Origin: Serinus canaria
Taxonomy: Eukaryota > Chordata > Aves > Passeriformes > Fringillidae
Reading direction: 5' to 3'
NCBI RefSeq assembly: GCF_022539315.1
Contig: NC_066313.1
Coordinates: 9,365,764 to 9,429,763, forward strand
DNA: 64,000 bases
Shown here piece by piece: positions 51,529-64,000 of the stretch. Made by a program: the position numbers and the translations under genes. Under the pieces are notes generated by a model. That model ran no database searches. It was not told the origin of the DNA and saw only the letters and a program-made list of their open reading frames with translations. The number at the start of each line of letters is the position of its first letter. Position 1 is the first letter of the stretch.

Positions 51529-51659
51529 GATTGCTTTCTTCTTAACTTAGGTGCTTTGCCCACTGCAACAAGATTGTTAAACTTCCAATGACAAATGAAG
51601 GCAAAAGATGCACTGATTTTGGAACAATTCAGCCCTGCTTTTCATGCAGAGATTCAGCA
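51529..51659 (+). other. Possible non-coding exon (131 nt)
   Basis: A strong 3' splice site (gatttttttttgtttgtttctttcag) ends at 51528, and a donor-like TTCAGCA|gtaagctc follows at 51660. All three frames contain stops, so it cannot be an internal coding exon. It could belong to a long non-coding RNA or a 5' UTR, or be a decoy. Nothing in the surrounding sequence favours one of these. Confidence 0.15.
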
Positions 51660-53192
51660 GTAAGCTCTCTCCAAATGTTTCAATTTAATCTTGATACATA
51701 CACATATACTACCTGCATGAATCCAGGGTATTAAATGAAATGCTTTAGGGCTAAGGAAAAAAAAAACAAAAAAGATCTGCTTTAGCTGATTATCATAGAC
51801 TAAAACCTCCTACCCCAAACAAAAATGAATGTCATCATTCATCACAAGCTCCAATGGACCACTGTACTTGGAGTCAGCCAAAGATTAGAAACTAGAAATA
51901 TTAGATTTTACAGATTTTAAAGAAAAATTTCCATTCACTGTGGAAATGGGTGTGATTTGTACATGTGTAAAGCAAGTCTAGAGAAATAGTTACTATTTTT
52001 GAGAAACTGAAATAAGGGGCCTCAGAACAGTAAAAAATATCCAGATCACACAAAACATCTTCTCTATATTGCAATGGATCCTAGGTGGGTAAAAAATTGA
52101 AGTAAGAATGCTTTGTATTGTGCAATTTAGGAACTCTGCTGGAAGCCATACAGTAACTAGGTACAAACCAGCTAGTACTTAATAAGTTTCAATTTTAATT
52201 CTAATTGGGAAACAAAATACGATACCAGGGTCGCTAATACTGAAAATACAGCCTGAAATTATGTTTGGCTGTAAAATACAATTAAACATACTGCCCCACA
52301 GAAATCCCTGTTAAGCTATAAAAAAATACCCAGGGGGTATAAAATTAAAAAAAACTTTCCCCCCTCCTTGGTTCTGTTTTAAAAATCAATTACAATAAAA
52401 CCTTCCTAAAATTTATTGAGGTAGAGATAATTGTACCTAAGTTTCTGTGTTTAAAGAGTGCTACTCTCTTTAGAGTGTATTGAGAAAGCACATATTGTGT
52501 TTAAAACATATCAGTCCAATTTCACAGTAATTAAGGATGCTCTTTTCAACACATAACATACAAATATGATCACTTTAAAAAATAGGTCAATATCTGATTT
52601 ACACACAATATCACAATGTTTTGTGATGATAAGAGACACATCTTCTAATACAAATAAAGTGAAAATGTGGCTTGGTTTGTTTTTTGTTTTTTTTTAATCT
52701 TAGGGCCATAAGACACTTATTAAAGAGGAAAGGTTATTTGGCTATATTGGACTCTGTGAGATGCAGTAGGTGCAGCAGAATAAAATAGAAATTTCAGTGA
52801 TATAAAATCATCCTCATTTTTCTCTTGATAGTATAATAACCATTTAAATCATGTTTGACATTTGTAAGCTGAGTGAGCTGGCAAGCCTGCAAAATCTATG
52901 TGGTAATACATGTAGTAAACCCTTTCTGGAGCAGTAATCTCATTGCTTTGCCTAATGGTTCTCACTTCATGTGGCCTACTTGTCCCCAAGAGACTTATTT
53001 GACTCTGCCTTTCCTGAGCCACTGGTTGCTAATGTTCCTTATTATGAGGAAAGTGCCCAAAGGCAAGGGCCACTCTCCTAGTGGTACAACCACCAGCAAC
53101 CTTCTGCTGAGGCCTTTTTTTCCTCTCCCTCCTTAAAAAAAAAAGCCCCATAAAATATGCACATGTGTTATAAAGGGATTGCTTTGTGTCTC

Positions 53193-53233
53193 AAGAAAAA
53201 AAAAAAAAAGGAAAGGAAAAGGAAAAAAAAAAA
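53193..53233. repeat. Purine tract, (A)n(GGAAA)n
   Basis: A run of 14, then GGAAAGGAAAAGG, then A10, then CCCC. All purine until the CCCC. Confidence 0.9.
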
Positions 53234-56084
53234 CCCCAATATGACAGTGCTCTCTACACTGCTCCAATTGCTAATCTGACAAGCTCCATCTGGTAGGCAG
53301 ACCTTTTATCTTTTCATCACTCTAAATCTCTGAAGGAAAGTGGACACTAGTGGCATACGCGCGTTGTTGGTTCCTGTGCTTAATGAGGTACACAATTTAT
53401 GGGTCTAACTGGAGAAACGTTATTTAAACGTGGACAAGGAAGGAGAGGGAGGGCATATTTTCCCCTTCTTTCAGCAGTCATTCACCTGGACAAATATTGT
53501 ATCATAAGAAAGACCAAACTGTATTATAAAACCTCATTTAATTAATACATCTATACTTGAATTATCAAAGGAGCTTAAAGCAGATTTACCTAAATGTTTT
53601 ATTGGCAGTGACCCAACTACCTTACATAGCTGACCACTTCATACATTTATTAACTGTTCTGTGCTGTGAACTGGAGGGAATTTTATTTTTTTTTTAATTT
53701 AAAAAAAAATGAGGCTCTATATTGAATGACATCTCTAGAAGTTTGTAAGATATACTGCTGTAAAATCTGAGATGCACTCAAGGTGAGATGGTTATATTAC
53801 CACCTACCTAGAACAGCATTTCAATTAAATTCAAATGAGGTTTTCTACATTTGGGGCAAGATTTAAACACATGTTCCTGCTTCACTAAAGTGCAGATAGT
53901 TTGTGATAACTTTCAGATTTAGTATTTTGATATCTAAACAAATTTTCTTTCAGACCATCAACCATTTGTTTTGGGTTTTTTTCAAATGTATCAATATCAG
54001 GATATTCTATGATATTATGAAAGTGAATTTTCTATATGTAATTGTTATCACAACTGGCTGAACATTTCCCATATGCCATTGCCCACACTTTACAGATGCT
54101 TGAGTGAAAAGCATACCTGAATGTTTTTGACTATCCACACCCAAAATATTTAATAAATGTTAAGAGCTAAAATGATGAAGAGCTAAAGGTACCCCTTTTT
54201 ACGTGGTATAAAGCACAGTAACAAAGCACACACTCTGAAAACACTATGTTGCCCAATCTCCAGCAAGTTTAAATCATTATTGTGCTCCAAGCACAGCAAC
54301 GAGCTTCAGTTTTTGAGAAGTGCAGCTGCTCAATGCTGAGATCTGGCTCCAGTCTGTTGTTATTTGGAAATAGGAACAAGCTGGTGCACACACCAGTTCT
54401 CTAAGAGAACTGAGGGGAGACTTCCTTTCAGTCCTAATAACCTGATACATTTTAACTTCAAGAATATTTTTCGCTCACAAGCTCCAAATTTTAAGCCTTG
54501 GTAGGGACTGTCACAAGGACTTCAGGTATCCATGATTCCACTTTCAGCCACAGAAGCTGCTAACTTCTGATATGCAAGCTAGCTGTGCAGCAGAGATTCC
54601 TCAGGGAAAAACTCAGAAGAAAAACTGTTCTGCCAGAATATTTCAAACTAACTCTGACTTCCCTCCTTAAACTGGAAGTAGAGAGAAGATAGAAGAGGAA
54701 AGAAAGTTGTCATCATTTGCATTTTACTCTTCCTCTATTACTTTCCCAGGAGAGAAGATGCATTAAAGAATTTTTTCTCATCCCTAATTACACACACAAC
54801 AAACTGCTTGGGGTTTCATATGACAAAGATACTGTGCTTTGAGTGATCCACAGTCCTTCCACTACAGGTGTTTGTAAGGATAACATCCCCATCCTCTGGT
54901 TGTTTCTCATACATTATTCATTCTACTGTCCTTTGCCAGAGACCTGGCACTTAGCAACTGAGCAAAAAGTAAAATAAAGACAGGTAAGTTCCACCTCGAT
55001 GTATTTTTCTCTAATGCAAACATGAATAATGAAGAAAGGCAGTACATGAGGCAAATAAGATCCTAATATAATGGGTCTTTTCTTCTCTGTCACAACCATC
55101 CATTATCTTTTGCCTTTGCAGGAAGTCAAATGAAAATGTGTTTTCAGGACCTAATGTATTCAATTTGATACTGGCCATAAACCTGGCAAACTATCTGTCA
55201 TGAGCAACAGGCAGCACATAACCCTGCCTGGGAAATGCCTCAGACATCTGAGAGCTTGGGCCCCTGGATATCAGCACAATTCTCCACCATCTGACTGGCC
55301 ATGGCTGAGTCACACCACCTGTCCCTTCCTTGGGCTCTGGCCACAGCAAACATGTCACCCCATCAAACTCTTGGCAGGGAAAAAAACCAAAAAAATAAAA
55401 TTGTAGAACTATGTTTTGGTAAAAACTTTATCTCATTAAATGTATAAAAACATAATACTGGAGAATAAATTATTCAAATTCTGCCCATCTACCTGCTCTG
55501 TTTGTTCATCTAACTTTCATCCCCCAAGCCTTTAACGCTGTGTTCCTTCCAGACCTTTACAAGCTGTAAAAGTCTTATGTTACCAAGGATTCATTAGAGA
55601 AGAACTGCAGCACAGTTTGGCCATAGCTCACTGGGACACTTTTATGACTCCCAAGGTCCCAATTCCAAACTGGAAATAACAGGTCCCAAAGCAGGAAAAT
55701 CAGTTTCTTCTTGACTTGAGACAAAGCACTTAGTTTACCAGCACTTTTCTTATAGTTTGAAGAGGAGATCAGAGAGTCTATGACTTGGAAAGCTTGCTTA
55801 GCTCACCAAACCTTAAACAACCCTAATCATGGGCAGTTCCTACATGGAATCACACACATAAGATTCAGTCTGATAATTATAAATTGTCTTTGTATATTGA
55901 AATGCAATAAATTATTATGGGCTTGAAGAAGCTCAAGATTATTATTTTAGCCCTCCTGTGCATGTACTGCTGTTCTTTCCCAGGAGCTCCTGCCAAAGTC
56001 TGGTCCTGCTTATCCTGAGTGCAGGAAGAGAGGATCCCATCCACTTCAAATGCATTTTGTACACATTCTACAGCAGCTAGCAAT

Positions 56085-56300
56085 TCCTCAGCTGATTATC
56101 CACCGAGGCCATCGGGCCTGGGGCTGTCACACGGTCACACAAGGAAAACAGCACAACAGAATGTTAATTAGTGCAGCATAAGCACCATCATAATGGACTC
56201 TAATTGCTTGTCAGTGGCAGTTGCCATAAGGTGCAAGATCTACACCAGTTCTTGCACTTGTGGCTGTGATTACAGGTATTGCCAAAGCTAAACATGGGCC
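56085..56300. promoter_or_regulatory. Possible conserved non-coding element
   Basis: Unique, repeat-free stretch with higher complexity than its neighbours. It contains GGTTAATTAG-like and TCTAATTGC homeodomain-type cores, paired TGTCACACGG/TCACACAAGG motifs, and TTGCACTTGTGGC. A modest CpG spot at 56103-56115 (CACCGAGGCCATCGGGCC) includes an imperfect GGCC palindrome. Assigned by appearance only. Confidence 0.15.
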
Positions 56301-58459
56301 CCAGTTAGACAGTGTTTATCAGCATTAACAGTTTTTCACATATTTTTGTATGTGTTATCCTTAATATTTAGTGCTCTTCTGTTTCTGAGCAATACTTGAA
56401 ATAAAAATAAACAGTAAAAAAAAAAAATTTCACAATTCTGATTTCCTAGCCTGTTGAACCATCACCCACAAAACTGAGAAACAATTTAATGCATGACCAG
56501 TTTTTTTAGCCACATACTTGATCTCAGTATTATAAACGAAAAAATAAACAGGAAAAACAAACCAAAGTTTATTCTAAGTGCTGAAAGACAACTGAATTCA
56601 ACAGATGCTAATGGTTAGTTACAAAATGTAGCCAAACACCAAAATAGTAACAGTACTTTTAATCTCATTCTGATAAACCATTGAGATGACAATATCTTTC
56701 CTCAAAATGTAACGTTCTTGCAAACAAGCCTTTGAAATAAATGCCAAATAAAATTATCAGACATTGCTTAAGCAGATTCCATTACATTTATGATATCACC
56801 CAGACTCTTCTAAACAGTGAATATAAATTCTGCTGTATAACATCACATTCTGAGGTGATCTGAGGGGGAAAATGGATTATGATGTGCAAGGGATGGAGAG
56901 AGACATCAAAGCACTCAGTTACCACACCTGAACTGCGGTCATCTTTTAGGATGACACTCCAAAGTACTGACAGGATAGTGAAATCTGAGCAAGTTGCAAT
57001 CTGAAAGACTGCAAATCCCTCTTTCTGAAGAGGAAAATAACACACTTTGCCACCCCTATGCCCTGTATTCTGTGCCTTCCAGCCTTTCTAATCACATCTG
57101 CATCACAAAGGGATTTCACTGGCGTTTAGAACCTCAGCTTTCCTGCAATAGCATAAAGGCATGTCTTAATGTGTATTATTATTCCAGGTAATAAGAATCA
57201 AGGGATAATAAAATTGCTATCCTATGTAAAGATGTTTATTTCACCAAAGTCTTTGTAGATTAGGTATTTAAAAGACACACATCACCTTAAAACCTACTTT
57301 GATCCACACTGAATAATTCTAATGAAGCCCAGCCAAACACAAATTTTACACATTAAAAAAACAACCAAATACTCAGTGATAACATCTCTATAATTTTTCA
57401 CATAAAAAAGAGCAAAGACAGTAATAACTCAATAAAGATTATTTTACTTTCATGCCCTTAAAAAAAAGGAGGAAAAAACAGTAAGCAAGGCTGTAGCTTC
57501 TAGTAGAGAGTTGTAAAGCGGCACATATTTCCCACTAAAGTATAAATGTAATATTTTACTACAGTTACCATTCCACCTAGTGTCCTAGAAAGATGAGTAG
57601 CTCATGCCAGAAAAAAGGAATCACATCTGAGGGTAGAGTTATGTCAGAGGCTGACAAAGCCAGAATATGGCTAAACACCAGGTAAAAACACTTTGTTGTA
57701 AATCTGCAATCTAACAGTCCCACCAGGCTCTTGAGGACATGGATTGCTCTGGACAGTGATGTCCTACAAACAGTGCTGTATTTCATGAAGGAAATGGTGT
57801 CCTGTCTTTTTGTAGATGCTTCATTTTCTTTTCCAGTGAGGGTGCAAATCCTTGCTTAGCAAATGTTAACCTAATTAAACTAACTTGCTTTATTTCTGTT
57901 TTTAAAGGTCTCTTTAAGCTATTACATTTTTATTCCTTCTTTCATTTTCCCCTCGCACCACCTAAACAGAGCTATACTATGTAAAACAAGGAATAAATCT
58001 CAAACAAACAAAAAAAAGGATGTTTTCTCTGACATTTCCTACACTTTTTTTTATATACAGTACCAGTACTTAACATACTATTTCTTCTTTTTTGGTGTTG
58101 AAAGAAAAAAAAAAAAAGGCAGCATTGTTCAAATACTCATCACTGAAGACTTCAGTAAATATTTAGTCTATTTTGCTTAGTGATTCATGTATGAAGGTCA
58201 AATGAAACCACTTGGAAGGACACAGTGAAATCATACATTTAAAACTTTGGAGAACTCAAATCTGACACAACACGGCTGTATTTCCATTTTCCTCATCTTT
58301 GAATCTTTGTCTTTCATTTTTCTCTTTCTTCCTAAAGCAAGTAAGTGACTCAGCCTGTAGACTAAATTGCCCTGTTATCCACAGACACATCAATCCTTTC
58401 ACATCTGAATGTTCTTTCCCAAAGTGGAGATCTAGATGAGAATACCACTACCTGATTGC

Positions 58460-58476
58460 AAAAAAAAAAAAAAAAA
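58460..58476. repeat. Poly-A homopolymer (17 A)
   Basis: Uninterrupted A run in unique sequence. Shorter runs of 12-14 A occur at 34669-34681, 41437-41450 and 58105-58117. Confidence 0.95.
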
Positions 58477-61400
58477 GGAAGACTGATTGATGTTCCTAAA
58501 GCATCTTATACTAAATATTAATAAAGATTTAAATTTAAGTGCTGGCTCTTTTATGTGCCTTCTCCACTGCTTTTTCTTCCCTTGATATCAATTTTCAAAT
58601 GTTCCAAGCATCTCACAGAAAATATTACACCATTCAATAAAGGTTTTATTAGGTTTCCCTAATTTCCTTATCAACATTTTATTATTTCTAATAGATTTAT
58701 ATAATTTTTACTATTTTTCAAATTCAGATATTTGAAGAAATAAACTTCTGCTTTCTTTTAACTGAAGTTGAGATATTCAATCACTCTCCCTCTGCAAGGA
58801 AAGGTAACTTTGTGAAGCAATCAACATCTAATCAAGCTGCAGAATTAGATATTTTTATTTTTTTTTAAATTGAGAATGTGCATCTCAGTTTTTCCCTCAA
58901 AAGAACTCATCTAGCAAGCAGTATAAATTGATACCAAAATAGATTTAAAAATTAGCAGAGTTTTGCTGTTTCTAATGGTTTTAGGGAATGCAGATGATGA
59001 AAGTGAAATTCACACTACAAGTGCCTTCAAAAGTAACTTAAAAGCAAGTTTCTGATATAACCCATGCTTAGCCATGGAAAGAAGTTTTGATGAGTCAATC
59101 TTTTCTACAAGAAACAGAACATGTAGTAATGTCAGCACTCAAAAGAGGGTGAACATTTTACTATTTTTCCTTTGCTTTGTCCCTGATATCTGATATTTGA
59201 TTCTGAACAATAACATCTCCCCACCACATACAAACAGTAACACTTTTGCTGTTGGAGTGACTGTACTGAGGATGCCAACCACAATTCTGTAGTTCATTTA
59301 CTTTGGTTCAAGACTCCTGTTTCCTGATGAGCAAGACTTTACTAATCATAAATCCACTTATTGAGGCAGAGATTAACACCCTTTCTCTTGAAAAGAAAAT
59401 GCAAACAAAGGTTCTTGTAAAACTGTCAGTTTACATTATTTTGTTATCTATGCTCATACTGTATCCTGTTGTCTTCTAGACAGTTTGCTCAAGAGGAATA
59501 ATTCCGCACCTCTACGAGCCCCGGACCCACGCAGCCAAATTAAAAAACACTGACCTGTCCTCAGTTATTAGACATACATTACACACAAGAGATATAAATC
59601 TTCTGACACAAAGATTGTTTCAAATCTCTTCCATATGGAAACACATCATCTCTGCACCCCACTCCCAAAAACAAAGATATGCTTTCGAAAGTATGCGGGA
59701 TACAAGAAAAAAAGAGCAGCGACATTTTTGTAAATTGTGTGCTTTGACTGTCAATGAGTTGGAAAGCAGTTTATTTTTAAAACAAACATTCTCAAAATCT
59801 TTGATGGCATATTCATCAATCCATCTGCTTCACTGTGAATTCTTTGAAGTGCAGGTGGCTTGTAACGTCATGCTATAGCAATTAATGAAGTTCTTAAATC
59901 TCTCTTGCTCTTTCACGCCCTTCTGAATGGTTAAAAAGTTTTAGCAGCTTGAATTTCCCATCCAAACAGTATTCACAGATATTTTCATCTTTCTTTCAAT
60001 AAATACATGCATTAAGTGTTTTAATACAAAGCTGCTGAATGCAATCCAACTACATCTTAGAATGGTCAGGATGACGGTTCAAAATATTTTTTTTTGTAAA
60101 AAGTAGATGCTGCTTTACCCCAGAAATAAAAAATTAATAACAACCAAACAAAACAGAACAAAACATTACCCTTACCATGTAACAGATACACTACAAAATT
60201 TGGTAAGTTCCTAAATGAATCCTTATGTTTCACACTGTTCTATAATAAGCTATCGGATATGTGGTTGACTCCTCTCTCAGCTGGAATTAGAACTGCCTAA
60301 CTCTTTCTTGAAGGCTTTATGCAGCTAATAAGGATTTTCCAGCAGCTCAAATGACACAAATTTCTTCAAGGCCAAGTTCAGAGCTCAATCATAGTGATGT
60401 TCCTAGAAGATAGCATCCCAAAAAGTGTGAAACCTTTGTGGTTGTGCATTTATTGAGTATTTCTACTCATTCATGTTGACATTAATTGACCAGCAGGTTT
60501 GGGGTTTTAAAATAGATGCTGGAGCACCTTATTACTATCCAGAGTAAATTTTATAATTCATAGGAGAGACCAAAAATAACTGAAAGGTTTTAGAAGCTTC
60601 TGACTGCCTGCATTTGTGCTCTGTGTACAGACAATTCAATGAGTAGTCCACAGTGAAACTATTGTCTTTGATTTGATGGTGGGGAGGGGTGGGATGAAAA
60701 GAATAGCATCCCTGCATTCTTCCCACTGTCAATTCCACACTAACTCCTCTTAAAAAATAACTGGAAATCCCTGGGTGGCCTGGAGCAAAGCAGCAAATGG
60801 GAAAATGCCCTTTAGTGTGACAGTTGTGCAACCCAAACTCTAGACAGATGGACTTTGGGTGTCTAAATTACAAAGAATAAACCTGCTGTTCATGGTTGCC
60901 TCACAGTGTCAGTGCATTTTAATTTTTATTTTTTTCTTTCACTGTTTTAGTCTTTTGGTTCTAGTGGTTTCCTTAACCTCTAGAGTTTTTTCAGCTATGA
61001 CTGGATACAGAAGAGGACCTCTGTGAACAAAAGTGCAATGTCTAAACCCATCCTTGAACCAAATTGGAAAAACATAACTGACAACTGCAGGGCACTGAAA
61101 TCAGCAAAGGTATTCCCAAATGTGGGTCAGGGTTTACAGGGCAGTACTTCTACACTAATACTGAACCACAAGTGGAATTTAGTGAAATTTATAGGCACTC
61201 AAGGAAGTTTCAGGCAGCTGGGTTGAATACATACTCTTAACATTCTACAGTCCTTCCCCACAACACAACAGTCACCTTTTAGCAGACTCAAATCCTACAA
61301 CCAAATAATGAAAAAGTGCCAAAACCAATGCAGTTCTGCAGTTTGGAAGCCTGTTCTTATCTAAAGAAAATTCAATTTACAAAACTGAATCCCAGTATTA

Positions 61401-62829
61401 ATTTCTTGCATGACCATAGCAATCTCTTTCTCATGCTTGTGGAACCCGATTTACTACTTAGCCAAGAATGAGGTACCAATTTTGTCAGTGTTTGAGTTAT
61501 TGGATTAAGAATAAATTAAGTAATTTAATCATAGTGCATCTTCATTTACAGGAAATTTGGGCATATACACTATGGTTCAAAAAGAGAACACAGCCACATG
61601 CTATGCACATATTAGATGTTATTAGAAGAATATGATATATTTAATGCTGATCTTGTTGATTACAGTGATTGTGCATATTAATTATCTGGTTTATAAACTT
61701 ACACTTAATCATGCATATCCTGTTTGAACTACAATTTTTTATTCAGACTAGATAATAATGAAGAAAATTTTGAAGGTAAAGAAAACAAGACCAAGTGAAA
61801 AGCAAAAAAAACAGGACCACACCACCAGTGTAATAATTTGTCACAGGTAGAATGAGAGGAAAAAAAGAAAGAAAACAAGTTCAGAAAAGAAACACTGTAC
61901 AGATACACTCATTTCAGATGGTTCATAATACTACTAACAACAGAACTCAATTTTCTTTTCACAGGCAATGAATCTTTGGACGCTCCTAATTTGACTTATC
62001 CAACTATTTTTCTTCCTTTTTTTCCCCCCAGATATTTCTTGTCTTCTTCTGCAAGGGATTGTGTATTACTTTTTAGAAGAAGAATTATTTGTCTTGTGAC
62101 AAAAGAAGATACTGTGTATTTTGTAACCACAAATATGAAATGCTTAAGTACATTTAGTACACACCAATTAGTTGGTTGTGCTGCTTCCTGACTGAGCATT
62201 GTCTCCTTTCCAAATCCAATATAATTGTGTATTAAACTTCCTATTTCATCCTTTGGTTTGTTTTACAGTTCAGCAAAATCCCACTCTACTGAAAGAGATT
62301 TTTTTACTATCCATTGCCTTTTTTCTCCAGCTGTCCTTGAGGTTACTCTCCTGAAGAATCCTGCCCCCTGTGATTTCAGGCAGGCTCAGAATGATAGAGC
62401 AAGTTTTCAAATCAGCAGCAGTACAGCCTCTATGGAGTGCAGAGCTGATTGCTACAACTGCAAGAAATTATGTCATAACACATCTGCACACCAAAACTGC
62501 TTCTGTTAACCCATCACACAACTCAGCTGACACCAATTTTGGATATTTCCACCAGAGTGCAAATCAAAATCAGTGTTTCTCTGAAGCCTTTTGGTAGTTC
62601 TCCAAGTACTCACAAAGGATTTAACTTCATTCTTATCAGCTTGTTCTGAGCATGGGTTTATTATTCCTTTTTCTTTTTTTCATACTTTTTTTTCCATTAC
62701 AGAGCTTTATTTTGTGTTTTAGCTTATTCAGATCTCCACATTTTTCTTTACTGAGCATTCCATATTCTATGATGCACTAGGAGAAGCAAGTATGCACAAG
62801 AATGGCTCTACCAAAGAAATAAACATGGG

Positions 62830-63013
62830 ATCATAGAATGGTTTGGGTTGGAAGGAACCTTAAAAATCATAATTCCAGTCCCCTGCCAAAGGCAAGAACA
62901 CTTCCCACTAGACCAGGTTGCTCAGATCTCCATCCAGCCTGGCCTTGAACTCTGCCATGGATGGAGCATCCGCTGCTTCTCTGGGCAACCTGTTCCAGTA
63001 CCTCACCACCTGC
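62830..63013 (-). mobile_element. CR1 LINE 3'-end fragment, inverted
   Basis: On the plus strand the segment opens with TCATAGAATGGTTTGGGTTG and GAAGGAACCTTAAAAATCAT, the reverse complement of the CR1 3' terminus. It continues through 'CACTAGACCAGGTTGCTCAG', 'CAGCCTGGCCTTGAACTC', 'GGATGGAGCATCCGCTGC', 'TTCTCTGGGCAACCTGTTCC' and 'CCTCACCACCTGCA', all hallmark CR1 blocks in order. The element therefore runs on the minus strand with its 3' end at about 62830. It breaks off at about 63013, where an intact element would continue into the region with the TTAGGAAGAAATTCTT motif. The 73-codon plus-strand frame through it is a by-product and not a gene. Confidence 0.95.
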
Positions 63014-64000
63014 AAGAGGCAGCCAATCAATTCTTGCAACATTTAGACCAGCATCAACCAGGCTTTTAATTTTTTTATTTAAACAAATTAAATTAAAACT
63101 CTTTTTGTAACATTTTAGACTAGTATTTTCTCCAAATGTTAAAACTCAAAACAAGAAGAAGCAGTAAACTTCCATTTCTTCTAAATCAAGATGGAAATGC
63201 CCTACATTAGAAGCTCACCCACATACATGTAAAATCTCTGGTTTGATCTTTGGTCTTTATATATATACTCTCCAAACAATAAAACATGAGCATAGAATTT
63301 ACTAGGCCTGCACAAAACTGGCAACTTTGTTTGGTACCAGCAAAAAGTAGGAGAAAAAACAAAGACAAAAAAAAAACCAAACCAAACCAAAAGCTCAGAA
63401 ACAAAACCCAAAACCCAAAAACAAACAGACAAACATCCCCAAACATCCTTTCTCTTAGAGAACAAAATAGTTGACAAGATGCTAAAAGTGGATGAAATCT
63501 ATGTTTTACCTTTTTTTGTTCAGTTTTAATTCTATTTTGGTATAATCTAAGTTCTCTGCACTACACAAGGCCTTTACTCCGAAGAACTCTGAATTTAATA
63601 ATGGATTACACCTGATCAATTGTATTAGAGATGGAGAAACATCTCAAGTTTCTATGCATTAAGCTATAGATTTCCTATGGCAGCGACTGTCCCTTTCAAA
63701 CTGAACAGAGCAACTTTACTTCATTACTTTCTTTACCTACCACTAACACTGATCAACTTCTTAAAGGGACAAAACCAAGAGTCTCAACTGTAAATCACTA
63801 CAAAAGTTTCTAATAGTTACAGAAAGACATGATGCTTCTCTCCTCTTTGGCTAATTTTCACACATTTCTTCAGTAACTAGAGACTGGCAGTCTGCACACA
63901 TCCCCCCAAAAAAATCCCAATAAACCCAAAAAAGCTGTGCTTCTTCCTAGAAGACCAAAAAGAGCATGCTCCATCACAAACACACACACAGTTAAATTGA
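63014..64000. other. Unique AT-rich sequence to the window edge
   Basis: Nothing beyond an A-rich tract and a short CA run near the end (about 63979-63990). The Phe-rich minus-strand frames at 63.2-63.5 kb reflect the T-rich complement of that tract. Confidence 0.7.
63357..63435. repeat. A-rich (AACC/AAAC)n tract
   Basis: A runs with CC spacers (ACCAAACCAAACC), AACCCAAAACCC and ACAAACAGACAAAC units, about 350 bases beyond the inverted CR1. No link between the two is visible. Confidence 0.85.

Larger units (their letters stand above)
51660..62829. other. Unique AT-rich non-coding sequence
   Basis: Eleven kilobases with no recognised element. The largest frame is 98 codons. Two short CpG-dense spots (53357-53430 and 59505-59540) stand out and are treated under findings. 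Confidence 0.65.

Noticed and set aside
54940..54983. 44-nt segment between TTTGCCAG and CAG|gtaagtt
   Set aside because: Stops in all three frames, very short and isolated. Likely a splice decoy.
1..64000. CRISPR array, bacterial operon, rRNA or retroviral genes
   Set aside because: No regularly spaced direct repeats, no long or densely packed frames, no ribosomal or viral gag/pol/env motifs. The composition and CR1 content are those of a vertebrate genome.

Overview
The window looks like bird nuclear DNA, and almost all of it is non-coding. The main evidence is three copies of the CR1 LINE, the dominant retrotransposon of birds. Each carries diagnostic CR1 sequence: the RT C-terminus and 3' region at 17150-17725 (+), a bare 3' end at 25384-25470 (+), and an inverted 3' end at 62830-63013 (-). 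The AT-rich base composition, general shortage of CpG, scattered poly-A/poly-T and short microsatellites, and low repeat density fit the same picture. Crocodilian or turtle DNA also carries CR1 and cannot be fully excluded. I see no prokaryotic operon, phage, CRISPR array, rRNA or convincing tRNA. The CR1 at 17150-17725 retains reverse-transcriptase sequence, but I see no retroviral gag/pol/env remnant.

Layout. 1-17149: AT-rich unique sequence with a (CA)n array, a GATA-type array containing overlapping palindromes, two GC-richer patches (about 8240-8420 and 14560-14830), a cluster of TAATTA homeodomain cores (15071-15504) and a 429-nt open segment flanked by splice-like sites on the minus strand (12464-12892). 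17150-17725: internally deleted CR1. 17726-25383: unique sequence plus a long A-rich tract (18684-18800) and a possible minus-strand first coding exon (24732-24816). 25384-62829: unique intergenic or intronic sequence with small exon-like islands (31429-31503 -, 41618-41702 +, 43095-43180 -, 51529-51659 +), G-homopolymers near 49.5 and 50.8 kb, and a few short CpG-dense spots. 62830-63013: inverted CR1. 63014-64000: unique, A-rich.

No open reading frame in the window could be assigned to a known protein family apart from the CR1 remnant. The longest frames (about 130-160 codons) are near what chance gives in 64 kb of six-frame AT-rich DNA. The exon candidates rest on splice-site appearance plus an open frame. 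They are hypotheses, not genes, and in introns and intergenic DNA such decoys are common. I therefore cannot describe genes working together. The most economical reading is a gene desert or large intron, perhaps with regulatory elements.
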